DNA of 64,000 nucleotides from NCBI GenBank assembly GCA_021780935.1, contig JAJXXT010000120.1, positions 1-64,000 of the forward strand. The letters are read 5' to 3'. The translations under genes and the position numbers were made by a program. This document shows positions 54,937 to 64,000 of this stretch, in pieces (position 1 is the first letter of the stretch; each line of letters begins with the position of its first letter). Source of the stretch: Pseudomonadota bacterium. Lineage in GTDB: Bacteria; Pseudomonadota; Alphaproteobacteria; Acetobacterales; Acetobacteraceae. Under the pieces are notes generated by a model that saw nothing but the letters and a program-made list of their open reading frames with translations, did no database searches and was not told the DNA's origin.

Positions 54937-57141
54937 ATGCGCGCACCGCCCGACCGGCGCTCCCTCCGCCGCCTGCTCGACCGGCTGCTGGAGGCCGAGG
55001 CCGGTCGCTTCAGCCTCTGGCTCGCCCCCTCCGTCGTCGCCGGCGTCGCGCTCTATTTCGATCTGCCGTTCGAGCCGCCGCCCTGGCTCGGCGCCGCGGC
55101 GGCCCTGCCCCTGCTCGCCGCCGCCATCGCCCTGCGCCACCGGCTCACCGCCTACCCGTTCGCCCTCCTCGCCGCGGCTTCCCTCGGCTTCGCTGCGGAC
55201 TCGCTCGCCACCTGGCGCGCCGCCCCGATCGAGCCGCTGCCCCACCGTGCCACCACCGTCCGTGCGCGCGTCGCCGAGGTCGAGCTGCTGCCCAAGGGCC
55301 GCCGCCTCGTCCTCGCCCACCCCGCCATCGGCGGCGCCGCCCCCCTCGCGCGCGACATCCGCGTCACCCTGCGCGCCAGCGACACCACCACCATCACCGC
55401 CGGCAGCACCCTGCGCCTGCGCGCCATCCTGTTCCGCCCCTCGCCACCCGCCTGGCCCGGCGGCTGGGACCTCCAGCGCGATGCCTTCTTCGCCAATCTC
55501 GCCGGCTACGGCTTCATTCTCGGCAAACCCACTCTCCTCGGCACGGCCCCGGCCGGCTTCTTCGCCGGCCTGCGCGGCCTCATCCGCGCGCGCGTCGCCG
55601 CCGCCGTCCCCGGCCCGCCCGGCGCCATCGCCGCCACCCTGCTCACCGGCACCGAAATCGGCATCCCGCCGGCCAACCGCGCCGCCTTCGCCGCGTCCGG
55701 CCTCGCCCATCTCCTCGCCATCGCCGGGCTGCATATCGGCATCGTCATGGGCCTGGTCTTTCTCGCCGCCCGCCTGCTGCTCGCCCTATGGGAATACGCC
55801 AGCCTGTTCTGGCCCACCAAAGCCCTCGCCGCCCTCGCCTCGCTCGCCGCCGGCGCCTTCTACATGGAACTCACCGGCGCCCACCTGCCGATCGAGCGCA
55901 GCTTCGCCATGGCCAGCCTCGTCGTCCTGGCCCTCCTCGCCGGCCGCCGCGCGCTCTCCATGCGCGGCCTCATGCTCGCCATGGCCGCCCTCGCCCTCTG
56001 GCAGCCGGAGGCCGTCATGGGCCCGAGCTTCCAGATGAGCTTCGCCGCCGTCCTGGCCCTCATCGCCGGCTACCGCGCGCTGGAACGCCATCTCGCCCCC
56101 CTCGGCACCGACCGGCGCCTGCACCGCCGCCTGCTGCACCATATCGTGCTGCTAGCCACCACCAGCCTGCTGGCGGGCGGCGCCTCCACGCCCTACGCCG
56201 CCTGGAATTTCGGCCGGATGCAGATCTATTTCGTGCTGTCGAACCTTCTCGCCGTGCCGCTCACCGCCCTCTGGACGATGCCGCTCGGCCTGCTCTCCGC
56301 AGCCCTGATGCCGCTGCACCTCGAACGCCCGACGCTCATCGCCATGGGCTGGGGCACGGCGGCCACACTCGCCATCGCGCGCTTCTTCGCCCACCTCCCC
56401 GCCGCCTCCATCGCGGTGCCGCACGCGCCGGCCTGGGGCCTCGTCGTCACCTCGCTCGGCCTCGCCTGGCTCTGCCTGTGGCGCTCGCGCCTGCGCCTCG
56501 CCGGCTTCCCCGCGATCGCGCTCGGCGTCCTCAGCGCCTGGCTGATCCACCCGCCCGACCTCATCATCGCCCCCAACACGCTCGCCCTGCGCCACGGCGG
56601 GCAGGTCCTCACCGCGACCCTCCACGGAAGACAGGCTTTTACCCTCGAACAGATCGGACAGGCGCTACCCTGGCGCCAATCCGCGCTGCCATGCGCCGCC
56701 ACCGCCTGCACCCTCGGCCCCGGCGTCACCCTGCTGCGCGGCCAGGCCCCCTGTCCGGCAAGCACGATCCCGGCCAACACGGTCCCCGCCCGCATCGTCA
56801 TCAGCTTCGCGCCCGTCACCTGCGGCCCTGGCAGCACCGTCATCGACCCGGCCACACTGCAACACACCGGCGCGGTCGCCATCTGGCTCGGCCGGCACCC
56901 GGCCCTGGTCACCGACCGCGAGGTCCGCGGCACCCGCCCCTGGGTCCAGCTCGGCCCGACCCAAGCCGCGGCGCCCATCATCCCCCAATCCGCCAACGCC
57001 CCATCCGCCAACGTCCAATCCGGGGCCATCCGGTCAGGCCGCCACACCTCCGCCACGCCGCGCGCCCATCACGCCAGGCCGAGCACCGCAAGGCCGGGCA
57101 CCGCCCCGGCCCAAGCGCTGCCCATGGCGCCGACCGAGTAG
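54937..57141 (+). CDS. comEC: ComEC/Rec2-family DNA-uptake channel protein
   Basis: A 734-residue polytopic membrane protein of the ComEC/Rec2 family, which forms the inner-membrane channel for transforming DNA. An N-terminal DUF4131 region is followed by the competence domain (GLAHLLAIAGLHIGIVMGL; GPSFQMSFAAVLALIAGYRA). The C-terminal part lacks a convincing metallo-beta-lactamase domain and ends in a low-complexity Ala/Pro tail built partly from 15-bp repeats. It is divergent from gltX and converges with lexA, 5 bp away. Other competence genes are not in the window. Confidence 0.88.
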   Translation: MRAPPDRRSLRRLLDRLLEAEAGRFSLWLAPSVVAGVALYFDLPFEPPPWLGAAAALPLLAAAIALRHRLTAYPFALLAAASLGFAADSLATWRAAPIEPLPHRATTVRARVAEVELLPKGRRLVLAHPAIGGAAPLARDIRVTLRASDTTTITAGSTLRLRAILFRPSPPAWPGGWDLQRDAFFANLAGYGFILGKPTLLGTAPAGFFAGLRGLIRARVAAAVPGPPGAIAATLLTGTEIGIPPANRAAFAASGLAHLLAIAGLHIGIVMGLVFLAARLLLALWEYASLFWPTKALAALASLAAGAFYMELTGAHLPIERSFAMASLVVLALLAGRRALSMRGLMLAMAALALWQPEAVMGPSFQMSFAAVLALIAGYRALERHLAPLGTDRRLHRRLLHHIVLLATTSLLAGGASTPYAAWNFGRMQIYFVLSNLLAVPLTALWTMPLGLLSAALMPLHLERPTLIAMGWGTAATLAIARFFAHLPAASIAVPHAPAWGLVVTSLGLAWLCLWRSRLRLAGFPAIALGVLSAWLIHPPDLIIAPNTLALRHGGQVLTATLHGRQAFTLEQIGQALPWRQSALPCAATACTLGPGVTLLRGQAPCPASTIPANTVPARIVISFAPVTCGPGSTVIDPATLQHTGAVAIWLGRHPALVTDREVRGTRPWVQLGPTQAAAPIIPQSANAPSANVQSGAIRSGRHTSATPRAHHARPSTARPGTAPAQALPMAPTE
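56985..57107. repeat. 15-bp tandem repeats in the comEC 3' end
   Basis: A 15-bp unit occurs about 2.6 times at 56985-57023 (core CATCCGCCAACG), and a second 15-bp unit occurs twice at about 57078-57107 (core AGGCCGGGCACCGC). Both are in frame and build the low-complexity C-terminus. Confidence 0.7.
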
Positions 57142-57146
57142 CGCCC

Positions 57147-57908
57147 TCAATACCGCCGCAGCAGCGCCACCAGCCGCCCCTGCACCAACACCCGGTCCGC
57201 CGGGAAAATCCGCGTCTCGTGGCGCTGATTCGCCGGCTCCAGCGCGATCGAGTTGCCGCGCCGCCGCAGCCGCTTCAGCGTCACTTCCAGCCCATCCACG
57301 AGCGCCACCACGATCTGCCCGTTCTCCGCCGTCTGCCCCGCCCCGATGATCGCGAAATCGCCGTCATGGATACCGGCATCGACCATCGAATCTCCCGCAA
57401 CCTCAAGTACATAATGCTCGCCGTTGCCAAGCATCGCGAGCGGCACCTCGATCGAGGCCGAGGCGTCGCGCAGCGCCTCGATCGGCGCCCCCGCGGCAAT
57501 CCGCCCATAGAGCGGCAGCGACACCGCGGCCGCCGAGGCCGCCGCCCGCACCCCCGCCAGCCGCCCGGAAAAATCCCCCCGGATCACATTGGGACTGAAC
57601 GCGGAAGAACCCGCGGGCAAAACACCCTGCTCGCCACCACTCGGCCTCTCCGCAGCGCCGGCCCCCACTCCGGCCGCCGCCCGAACCGGCATATCCTCGG
57701 CCAGCCGCACCACCTCCAGCGCCCGCGCCCGATGCCGGTGGCGGCGCAGAAACCCCCGCTCCTCCAGCGCCGAAATCAGCCGGTGGATGCCGGATTTGGA
57801 ACGCAGCGACAGCGCCTCCTTCATCTCCTCGAAGCTCGGCGACACCCCGGTCTGCCGCAAATGCCGATCAATGAAGACCAGCAACTCGTGCTGCTTGCGC
57901 GTGAGCAT
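57147..57908 (-). CDS. lexA: LexA repressor
   Basis: A 253-residue SOS repressor. The N-terminal winged helix (residues 1-70; [24 protein letters not shown]) binds the SOS box, and the C-terminal S24 peptidase domain has the self-cleavage bond Ala139-Gly140 (GRIAAGAP), Ser174 (GDSMVDAG) and Lys212 (VTLKRL). The linker of about 55 residues is long and Ala/Gly-rich. The ATG has GGGGAGAG upstream. A GTTC-N7-GTTC box 60-75 bp before the start indicates autoregulation. It is downstream of moeA on the same strand. Confidence 0.95.
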   Translation of the reverse strand: MLTRKQHELLVFIDRHLRQTGVSPSFEEMKEALSLRSKSGIHRLISALEERGFLRRHRHRARALEVVRLAEDMPVRAAAGVGAGAAERPSGGEQGVLPAGSSAFSPNVIRGDFSGRLAGVRAAASAAAVSLPLYGRIAAGAPIEALRDASASIEVPLAMLGNGEHYVLEVAGDSMVDAGIHDGDFAIIGAGQTAENGQIVVALVDGLEVTLKRLRRRGNSIALEPANQRHETRIFPADRVLVQGRLVALLRRY

Positions 57909-57968
57909 CCGTCTCTCCCCGAGGTCACCTGCCCCGATCATCCGGAACAAATCAGCAACTTCGGAAAT

Positions 57969-57983
57969 GTTCTATGTAAGTTC
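57969..57983. promoter_or_regulatory. SOS box (LexA operator)
   Basis: GTTCTATGTAAGTTC is a perfect match to the alphaproteobacterial LexA site GTTC-N7-GTTC, placed 61-75 bp ahead of the lexA start codon. Confidence 0.9.
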
Positions 57984-58070
57984 CCGTGCGCGGGTCAAGC
58001 GAGACCGTCAAACCGGTCCCAAAACCACCCACGGCCAGATGGGCGCACCGCCGACATCACGCGCCACGGC

Positions 58071-59285
58071 CTAAAGTCCCATCGTGTCCAGCCGGATCAC
58101 CCGCACACGCTCGCCCACCGCCGCCGCCGGCGCATGCGGCGCGCGCAGAATCAGCGCATCGGCCTCGGCCAGCAGCCGCAGCATCCCGGAATCCTGCCGC
58201 CCGAACGCGGTGGCGACCGCAACACCGTCCGCCCCCCCATCGGTCCCCGGCGCAAGCCGCGCCCGCAGATGGTCCGCCCGGTGGTCGTTCGCCGCCAGCG
58301 GCGCGCCCAGCACCGCCTCGCTTTCAGCCGGCCCATCCCCCGCGAGCCCCTGCAACCGCGCCAGCGCCGGCAGCAGGAACAGCACCGCGCAGACCAGCGC
58401 CGAGACCGGGTTGCCCGGCAGCCCCAGCACCGGAATCCCGTCGAGTGCTCCGAACATCAGCGGCTTGCCCGGCCGCATCGCGATCTTCCAGAAATCGACC
58501 GCGAGCCCGCGCCGCGCCAGCACCGGCTGCACCAGGTCGTGCGCCCCCACACTGGCACCGCCGGTCGTCACCAGCATGTCGCAGGAAAGCCCGTCCACCG
58601 CCGCCAGCAGCGCCGCCTCGCTGTCGGCGGCCACCGGCAGCACCACGGGCTCGCCGCCCACCGCCCGCACCAGCCCCGCCAGCGCATGCGCGTTGGAACT
58701 GACGATCCCGCCCGGCGGAATCGGCTCGCCCGGCAGCGCGATCTCATCGCCAGTCGCCAGCAGCGCCACGCGCGGGCGCCGATGCACCCGCACCCAGGGG
58801 TGATTGCCCGCCGCCAGCAGCCCCACGGCCCGCGCGCCGATCCGCACGCCGGCTGCCACCAGCACCTGGTCCCGCGCGAAATCCTGCCCGGCGCGGCGGA
58901 TATGCCGCCCGGCGGTCACCGCCTCGCGCAGTCCCACCACCCCGTCCGCCTCGGCCGCATCCTCCACCAGCAGGATCGCGTCGGCCCCCGCGGGCACCAC
59001 GCTGCCGGTGAAAATCCGCACGGCCTCGCCCGGGCCAACCGTCCCCGCCCACGGATGCCCCGCCGGCGCCGAGCCGACGATCCGCAGCCGCGCCCCCGGC
59101 ACCCCGTCCGCCGCCCGCAGACAGAACCCGTCCATCGCCGAGACATCGGCCGGCGGCTGCGTCAGCCGCGCCGCGTGGTCGGCCGCCGCGACCCGCCCCC
59201 AGGCCTCGGCCAGCGCCACCATCTCGGGCGCCGTCGGCCGCAGCGCCGCCACGATCCGCCCGCGCGCCTCCGCCACACTGATCAT
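58071..59285 (-). CDS. moeA: molybdopterin molybdotransferase MoeA
   Basis: A 404-residue enzyme that inserts molybdate into adenylylated molybdopterin, the last step of Mo cofactor assembly. Features are SAMDGFCLRA-like (VSAMDGFCLRAADGVPG), IFTGSVVPAGADAIL, VRIGARAVGLLAAG and the MoCF-domain TTGGASVGAHD. Length is typical. It lies 10 bp after moaC on the same strand and ahead of lexA. It supports the Mo-hydroxylases encoded at 28.5-32.3 and 42.4-44.7 kb. Confidence 0.95.
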   Translation of the reverse strand: MISVAEARGRIVAALRPTAPEMVALAEAWGRVAAADHAARLTQPPADVSAMDGFCLRAADGVPGARLRIVGSAPAGHPWAGTVGPGEAVRIFTGSVVPAGADAILLVEDAAEADGVVGLREAVTAGRHIRRAGQDFARDQVLVAAGVRIGARAVGLLAAGNHPWVRVHRRPRVALLATGDEIALPGEPIPPGGIVSSNAHALAGLVRAVGGEPVVLPVAADSEAALLAAVDGLSCDMLVTTGGASVGAHDLVQPVLARRGLAVDFWKIAMRPGKPLMFGALDGIPVLGLPGNPVSALVCAVLFLLPALARLQGLAGDGPAESEAVLGAPLAANDHRADHLRARLAPGTDGGADGVAVATAFGRQDSGMLRLLAEADALILRAPHAPAAAVGERVRVIRLDTMGL

Positions 59286-59295
59286 GAGGCGCGGG

Positions 59296-59766
59296 TCATG
59301 GCGCGCTGAACTCCCCGGACCGCCCGCCGGACTTGGCCCGCAGCCGCACCGCCTCGATGCGCATCCCCCGGTCCACCGCCTTCAGCATGTCATAGATCGT
59401 GAGCGCGGCCACCGAGGCCGCGGTCAGGGCCTCCATCTCCACTCCCGTTGGCCCGGTCGTCGTCACCTCCGCCTGGATCTCCACACAATCGGCGCCCACG
59501 GTGAAATCGACGCCCACCGAGGCCAGCGCCAGCGGGTGGCATAGCGGGATCAGCTCCGCCGTCCGCTTCGCCGCCATGATCCCGGCCACCCGCGCCACGC
59601 CCAGCACATCGCCCTTCACCGCGGTACCGGCCGCCACCAGGGCCGCCGTCGCCGGCAGCATCACCACCCGTGCCGCCGCCACCGCGCGCCTGCGCGTCGG
59701 CGCCTTGTCGCCGACATCGACCATCCGCGCCCTTCCCGACGCGTCGAAATGCGAAAGCCCGCTCAC
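59296..59766 (-). CDS. moaC: cyclic pyranopterin monophosphate synthase MoaC
   Basis: A 156-residue enzyme for the second step of Mo cofactor synthesis. Signatures are [37 protein letters not shown] and the C-terminal [23 protein letters not shown]. The start is GTG at 59766, which overlaps the trpC stop (GTGA) and gives the family-standard N-terminus; longer frames run into trpC. moaC and moeA are thus coupled to the trp genes. Confidence 0.95.
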   Translation of the reverse strand: MSGLSHFDASGRARMVDVGDKAPTRRRAVAAARVVMLPATAALVAAGTAVKGDVLGVARVAGIMAAKRTAELIPLCHPLALASVGVDFTVGADCVEIQAEVTTTGPTGVEMEALTAASVAALTIYDMLKAVDRGMRIEAVRLRAKSGGRSGEFSAP

Positions 59767-60551
59767 CCGATCAGTGTCCGCACCGCCTGCCCCACATCCG
59801 CCTGGCGCAACAGGCTCTCGCCAACCAGAAACCCGCTTACCCCCACATCGCGGAAACACGCGATGTCGGCGGCGTCGCGAATGCCGCTCTCAGCGACGAT
59901 GAACCGATCCGGCGGCACCAGCGGCGCCAGCGCCAGCCCGGTGCGGATATCCGTCGCCAGCGTCCGCAGGTTGCGGTTGTTGATGCCGATCAGCCGCGTC
60001 CGCAACCCCAGCGCCCGCTCCAGCTCCGCCGCGTCATGCACCTCGGCCAGCACGTCCATCCCGAGCCCCAGCGCCGCCGCCTCCAGCGCCCGCGCCTCGG
60101 CATCGCTCAGCGCCGCCATGATCAGCAGCACGCAATCCGCCCCCATCGCCCGGCTTTCGCGGATCTGCCAGGCGTTGAGCATGAAATCCTTGCGCAGCAC
60201 CGGCAGGTCCACGGCCCCCCGCGCCGCTTCGAGATGCGTCGCATCGCCCTGGAAATACGGCGCGTCGGTCAGCACCGAAAGACACGCCGCCCCCGCGGCC
60301 GCATAGTCGCGCGCGATCGCCGCCGGGTCGAATTCCGCCCGGATCAGCCCGCCGGAGGGCGATGCCTTCTTCACCTCCGCGATCAGCCCCACGCCGTGAC
60401 TGGCCGCATGGTCCATCAGCACACGGGCAAAGCCGCGCGGCGCCGCCGCCGCATCGATGCGCCGCTGCAGCACGCCGTCATCCGTCGCCTGCCGCCGCAG
60501 GGCCGCATCCGCGCGCGTGCGGGCACAGATCGCGGCCAGCGTGTCGCTCAT
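59763..60551 (-). CDS. trpC: indole-3-glycerol-phosphate synthase
   Basis: A 262-residue TIM-barrel enzyme of tryptophan synthesis. The catalytic residues lie in [51 protein letters not shown] and VAESGI. It is a monofunctional TrpC (no fused TrpF). The ATG is 8 bp after the trpD stop. Its own stop overlaps the moaC GTG. Confidence 0.95.
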   Translation of the reverse strand: MSDTLAAICARTRADAALRRQATDDGVLQRRIDAAAAPRGFARVLMDHAASHGVGLIAEVKKASPSGGLIRAEFDPAAIARDYAAAGAACLSVLTDAPYFQGDATHLEAARGAVDLPVLRKDFMLNAWQIRESRAMGADCVLLIMAALSDAEARALEAAALGLGMDVLAEVHDAAELERALGLRTRLIGINNRNLRTLATDIRTGLALAPLVPPDRFIVAESGIRDAADIACFRDVGVSGFLVGESLLRQADVGQAVRTLIG

Positions 60552-60559
60552 CGCGCCGC

Positions 60560-61600
60560 TCACGTGCTGTGCGTCTCCCTCCGCAGCGCCTCGAGCACCG
60601 CCAGCGCCGCCCCGGAATCGATCGCCCGCGCCGCCAGCACCACGCCCTCGCGGATCTCGCCCACCCGGCCCGCGACGATGAACGCGCCCGCGGCATTGAG
60701 CAGCACGGTGTCGCGATAGGGCCCGCTCGCGCCCTGCAACAGCGCCAGCAGCGCCGCCGCGTTCGCGCCCGCATCCCCACCATGGATCGCAGCGACCGGT
60801 GCCGTCGCCAGCCCCGCCTCCGCCGGATCGAGCACGAACTCGCGGATCGCGCCGCCGGACAGCGCCACAACCTGGTTCGGTCCCGCAACGGTCAGCTCGT
60901 CGAGCCCCATGGAGTGCACCAGCCAGGCATCGGTGGTGCCCAGTGCCGCCAGCGTCTCGGCCATCGGCCGCGACCAGGCGGGGTCGAACACGCCGGTCAG
61001 TTGCCGCCTGACACGAGCCGGGTTCGCCAGCGGTCCCAGCAGGTTGAAGATGGTGCGCGTCCCCAGCTCCACTCGCGGCCCCGCGGCATGGCGCAGCGCC
61101 GCATGGTGACGTGGCGCAAACAGAAAGACACAGCCCACCGCCCGCAGAATATCGGCCAGCCGCTCGGTCTTCACATCCACATCCACACCCAGTGCCGCCA
61201 GCACATCGGCCGCCCCGGATTTCGACGACAGCGCCCGGTTGCCGTGCTTCGCCACCACCACGCCGGCGCCCGCCAGCACCAGCGCGGCCGCGGTCGAGAC
61301 ATTGAGCGAGCCCGCCCCGTCGCCGCCGGTGCCCACGACATCGACCGCCCCCTCCGGTGCCTCGATCGCGGTCATCCGTGCCCGCATCGCCCGCACCGCG
61401 CCGACCATCTCCGCCACGGTCTCGCCGCGCACGCGCATCGCCATCAGCATGCCCGCGATCTGCGCCGGGGTCGCCTCGCCGGCCATCACCGTGCCGAACG
61501 CAGCCTCGGCCTCGGCCTCGGACATCGTCTCGCCCATCGCCAGCCGCGCCAGCACCGGCTTGAGATTTCCCCCAACGCCAACACCCGCACCCCCGCTCAC
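60560..61600 (-). CDS. trpD: anthranilate phosphoribosyltransferase
   Basis: A 346-residue enzyme that joins anthranilate to PRPP. Motifs are [20 protein letters not shown] (PRPP loop), [18 protein letters not shown] and [10 protein letters not shown]. The start is GTG at 61600, overlapping the trpG stop (GTGA); this gives a 12-residue leader rich in Gly/Val before the conserved [10 protein letters not shown]. It sits between trpG and trpC in the usual order. Confidence 0.95.
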   Translation of the reverse strand: MSGGAGVGVGGNLKPVLARLAMGETMSEAEAEAAFGTVMAGEATPAQIAGMLMAMRVRGETVAEMVGAVRAMRARMTAIEAPEGAVDVVGTGGDGAGSLNVSTAAALVLAGAGVVVAKHGNRALSSKSGAADVLAALGVDVDVKTERLADILRAVGCVFLFAPRHHAALRHAAGPRVELGTRTIFNLLGPLANPARVRRQLTGVFDPAWSRPMAETLAALGTTDAWLVHSMGLDELTVAGPNQVVALSGGAIREFVLDPAEAGLATAPVAAIHGGDAGANAAALLALLQGASGPYRDTVLLNAAGAFIVAGRVGEIREGVVLAARAIDSGAALAVLEALRRETHST

Positions 61601-62253
61601 GCCGCGCGATCCATCGAGGCCCGCGCCAGGCGCAGAAAATTGCCGAGCAGCGCATGGCCATGCTCGCTCGCGATGCTCTCCGGGTGGAACTGCACCCCCC
61701 ACACCGGCAGCGTGCGGTGCGCGAGCCCCATGATCAGCCCGTCCCCGGCGCCGCCGCCCCCCATCTCGCCGACCCCCATCGCGCCGATCCCCACCTCGCC
61801 AACCCAGGCCGTCGCCTCCAGCGCATCGGGCAGGCTCGCGCGCTCCACCACCAGGCTGTGATAGCGCGTCATCCGCACCGGGTCCGGCAGACCCGCGAAC
61901 AGGTCGCTGCCGCGATGACGCACCGACGAGAGCTTGCCGTGCATCGGCACCGGCGCACGCACCACCGCGCCCCCGAACGCCTGGCCGATCGCCTGATGCC
62001 CGAGACACACGCCGAGCAGTGGCACCCCGCCCTCGGCCGCCGCCGCGACGAGATCGAGACAGATCCCCGCCTCGTTCGGCGTGCACGGCCCCGGCGACAG
62101 CACGATCGCCTCGGGCCGCATCGCCATCGCCTCGGCGACACTCAGCGCGTCGTTGCGCCGCACCTGGCACCGCGCCCCCAGATCCCCCAGGAAATGCACG
62201 AGGTTGAAGGTGAAACTGTCATAGTTGTCGATCAGCAGGATCAAGCTCGCCAC
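61597..62253 (-). CDS. trpG: anthranilate synthase glutamine amidotransferase subunit, with repeat insertion
   Basis: A 218-residue class I glutamine amidotransferase that supplies ammonia for anthranilate (and possibly p-aminobenzoate) synthesis. The triad is Cys83 (GVCLGHQ), His190 and Glu192 (VQFHPESI), and [11 protein letters not shown] is at the start. Residues 151-170 form a Gly/Val/Met loop not seen in normal TrpG, created by a 15-bp in-frame tandem repeat, between EATAW and [13 protein letters not shown] at 62253 is the chosen start; a TTG three codons later is possible. trpE is not adjacent. Confidence 0.93.
   Translation of the reverse strand: MASLILLIDNYDSFTFNLVHFLGDLGARCQVRRNDALSVAEAMAMRPEAIVLSPGPCTPNEAGICLDLVAAAAEGGVPLLGVCLGHQAIGQAFGGAVVRAPVPMHGKLSSVRHRGSDLFAGLPDPVRMTRYHSLVVERASLPDALEATAWVGEVGIGAMGVGEMGGGGAGDGLIMGLAHRTLPVWGVQFHPESIASEHGHALLGNFLRLARASMDRAA
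61759..61803. repeat. 15-bp in-frame tandem repeat inside trpG
   Basis: Units 61759-61773, 61774-61788 and 61789-61803 (pattern CCCCAyCkCGCCrAy on the plus strand) encode [10 protein letters not shown] and VGEMG. They add a loop of about 15-20 residues to the enzyme. Confidence 0.85.
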
Positions 62254-62318
62254 CCCAGGGCCACCGCGCCCGACATGGCCCGAACCCCGCCGCAGGTCAA
62301 ATCGCCACCCCGGCCGGC

Positions 62319-63836
62319 CTATGCCCCCGCGGCCGCCGTGCGCGTCCGCCGCACCGCATCCGCCCACACCGCGCGCCGCCCTGCCCGCTCCGCCGCCGTC
62401 ATCCCCGGCACGAACCGCCGATCGAGCGACCAGCGCCGCGCGAATGCCGAGGGCTCCGGGCAGACCCCGGCCGCCAGCCCCGCGAGATACGCCGCCCCCA
62501 GCGCCGTCGTCTCGGCGACGCGCGGCCGGTCCACCGGCGCGCCGAGGATGTCGGCCAGAAACTGCATCGTCCAGTCGCTCGCTACCATGCCGCCATCCAC
62601 ACGCAGCACCGTCTCGCCGCGACCCGCCATATCCGCCCGCGCCATGTCCGCCGCCATCGCATCCACGAGGTCGGCCGTCTGCTGCCCGACGCTCTCGAGC
62701 GCCGCGCGCGCCAGCTCCCGCGGCCCCGTCGCCCGCGTCAGCCCGAAGATCGCGCCCCGCGCCTCGGCATCCCACCACGGTGCGCCGAGCCCCGTGAACG
62801 CCGGCACCAGCGTCACCGTCTGCCCGGGGTCGGCGGCTTCGGCCAGCGCCCCGCTCTCCGCCGCATCGCCGATCACCCGCAGCCCGTCGCGCAGCCACTG
62901 CACCGCCGCCCCGGCGACGAAAATCGCCCCCTCCAGCGCATAGGTCCGCCGCCCGCCGAGCTGCAACGCGACCGTCGTCAGCAACCGGTTCGATGACGCA
63001 ACGGCCTCCTCGCCCGTATGCAGCAACAGGAAACACCCGGTGCCGTAGGTCGATTTCACCATGCCGCGCGAAAAACACGCCTGGCCCACCATCGCCGCCT
63101 GCTGGTCGCCGGCGACCCCGCGCACCGCGACGCCCCCACCGAGCCAGTCCGCGCTCAACATGCCGAAATCCCCGGCGCTGTCGCGCACCTCCGGCAGCAC
63201 CGCGCGCGGCACGCGAAACAGCGCCAGCAATTCCTCGTCCCACACGCCGCGATGGATGTCATAGAGCATGGTCCGGCTGGCGTTGGTCGCATCCGTCGCA
63301 TGCACGCGCCCGCCGGTCATGTGCCACAGCAGCCAGGTATCGACGGTGCCGAACGCGAGGTGCCCCGCCTGCGCCGCCGCCCGCGCGCCATCCACGTTGT
63401 CCAGCAGCCAGGCGAGCTTGGTCGCCGAGAAATACGGGTCGGCCAGCAGCCCGGTCCGCGCGCCGATCAGCGCCGCATGCCCGCCCGCCCGCAACGCGGC
63501 GCAGGCCGGCTCGGTCCGCCGATCCTGCCAGACGATCGCCGGATGCACCGCACGCCCGGTCCGCCGATCCCACAGCAGCGTCGTCTCGCGCTGGTTGGTG
63601 ATGCCGATCGCCGCCACCTCGCCCGGCTCGGCTCCCGCCATCTCCAGCACCTCGCGCAGCACGATCCGGCTGTGCCCGACCAGGTCCTCGGGCGCATGCT
63701 CGACCCAGCCCGAGGCCGGAAAATGCTGCGCCAGCTCCCGCCGCGCCGTCGCCACCGACACCAGGTCCGGTGCCCGAAACGCGATCGCCCGCGTCGACGT
63801 CGTCCCCTGATCCAGCGCCACCACCAGCCCCGCCAT
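62319..63836 (-). CDS. glpK: glycerol kinase
   Basis: A 505-residue FGGY-family kinase that makes glycerol-3-phosphate. DQGTTSTRA starts the N-terminal ATPase fold; [29 protein letters not shown] and [15 protein letters not shown] are GlpK signatures, and the C-terminal adenosine region has [18 protein letters not shown] precedes the ATG. Length is normal. No glpF or glpD is next to it. It is 66 bp upstream of trpG but not obviously coupled. Confidence 0.95.
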   Translation of the reverse strand: MAGLVVALDQGTTSTRAIAFRAPDLVSVATARRELAQHFPASGWVEHAPEDLVGHSRIVLREVLEMAGAEPGEVAAIGITNQRETTLLWDRRTGRAVHPAIVWQDRRTEPACAALRAGGHAALIGARTGLLADPYFSATKLAWLLDNVDGARAAAQAGHLAFGTVDTWLLWHMTGGRVHATDATNASRTMLYDIHRGVWDEELLALFRVPRAVLPEVRDSAGDFGMLSADWLGGGVAVRGVAGDQQAAMVGQACFSRGMVKSTYGTGCFLLLHTGEEAVASSNRLLTTVALQLGGRRTYALEGAIFVAGAAVQWLRDGLRVIGDAAESGALAEAADPGQTVTLVPAFTGLGAPWWDAEARGAIFGLTRATGPRELARAALESVGQQTADLVDAMAADMARADMAGRGETVLRVDGGMVASDWTMQFLADILGAPVDRPRVAETTALGAAYLAGLAAGVCPEPSAFARRWSLDRRFVPGMTAAERAGRRAVWADAVRRTRTAAAGA

Positions 63837-63892
63837 CGCCGCTCCTCCTGCGAATTCCTACCCGCCTCACGGTGCTGTCATACAATCCGGCC

Positions 63893-64000
63893 ATGGCTCG
63901 CGCACCCCACCACGAGCGCGGGCCCGATGACCCGCCTTCCGCCCATTTTGATCTTGATTTCGGCCAAGCCGGTGACGATGAATCCGCATCCGGATGCATC
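63893..64000 (+). CDS. start of an unidentified gene (partial)
   Basis: An ATG opens a frame of 36 codons that runs off the right edge. The visible part is hydrophilic and acidic (HFDLDFGQAGDDESASG) and shows no motif. A TACAAT hexamer lies only 6 bp before the ATG (63881-63886), so a leaderless transcript is possible. It is divergent from glpK. Confidence 0.4.
   Translation, partial: MARAPHHERGPDDPPSAHFDLDFGQAGDDESASGCI

Noticed and set aside
55788..59309. Open frame of over 1100 codons on the plus strand
   Set aside because: It runs antisense through lexA and moeA and out of frame through comEC, and its product is an Arg/Pro/His-rich shadow. Such frames are expected at this GC content.

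Overview
The window is GC-rich chromosomal DNA from an alphaproteobacterium, most likely a Rhodospirillales/Acetobacteraceae member. This is an inference from three things: strong G/C third-position bias, a direct-repeat SOS box of the alphaproteobacterial type (GTTC-N7-GTTC) in front of lexA, and the housekeeping order trpG-trpD-trpC-moaC-moeA-lexA next to comEC and gltX. No rRNA, tRNA or CRISPR array was recognised.

Layout. 1-1.8 kb: an AT-richer mobile segment with a cut-off gene tail, a tiny coupled ORF, a small unknown gene and an IS1595-family transposase. 1.8-3.8 kb: yajC, a divergent DUF815 ATPase and a secreted protein. 4.0-8.5 kb: a complete carbohydrate-type ABC importer (binding protein, two permeases, ATPase). 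8.6-16.6 kb: DUF2161 protein, MlrC-like M81 peptidase, XRE regulator, short alkylsulfatase-like MBL enzyme, ThDP enzyme, AsnC ligand-domain protein, a frameshifted alpha/beta hydrolase and an ABM monooxygenase. 16.6-20.1 kb: two peptide-type ABC ATPases without permeases, a class II aldolase and a GNAT. 20.2-26.3 kb: UPF0114 membrane protein, amidohydrolase, MATE exporter, RraA-like protein, Asp/Glu-racemase-like protein, DadA-like oxidase and NIPSNAP protein. 26.4-28.4 kb: a MarR regulator, three copies of its likely palindromic operator, an NmrA-like oxidoreductase and OsmC. 28.5-32.3 kb: a form-II CoxS-L-M molybdenum hydroxylase operon. 32.5-38.2 kb: a complete dpp-type peptide importer operon. 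38.6-42.2 kb: GtrA, GT2, MFS and a DUF4239 protein. 42.4-51.2 kb: a stand-alone molybdopterin subunit, COG0523 GTPase, N-acyl-D-amino-acid-deacylase-like enzyme, FabI, a Rieske gene without petBC, an M20 dipeptidase and a second class II aldolase. 51.4-53.4 kb: an AT-rich broken PLD-domain gene, a truncated XRE gene and a Phd/VapC toxin-antitoxin pair. 53.5-64 kb: gltX, comEC, lexA, moeA, moaC, trpCDG, glpK and the start of one more gene.

How the genes work together: most of the accessory content is uptake and breakdown of organic nitrogen and carbon. There are two oligopeptide systems, a sugar-type importer, dipeptidase, racemase, D-amino-acid oxidase, deacylase and two Mo-hydroxylases. The cofactor genes moaC and moeA lie in the same window.

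The most unusual signals are non-coding or structural. (1) At least fourteen short tandem duplications (units of 12-29 bp) sit at gene boundaries, many spanning a stop codon; one, in frame, inserts a Gly-rich loop into TrpG. (2) Three near-identical 20-bp palindromes around TGCATATGCA flank a MarR gene and its neighbour. (3) A decaying foreign PLD gene appears to have removed the 5' end of an XRE gene.
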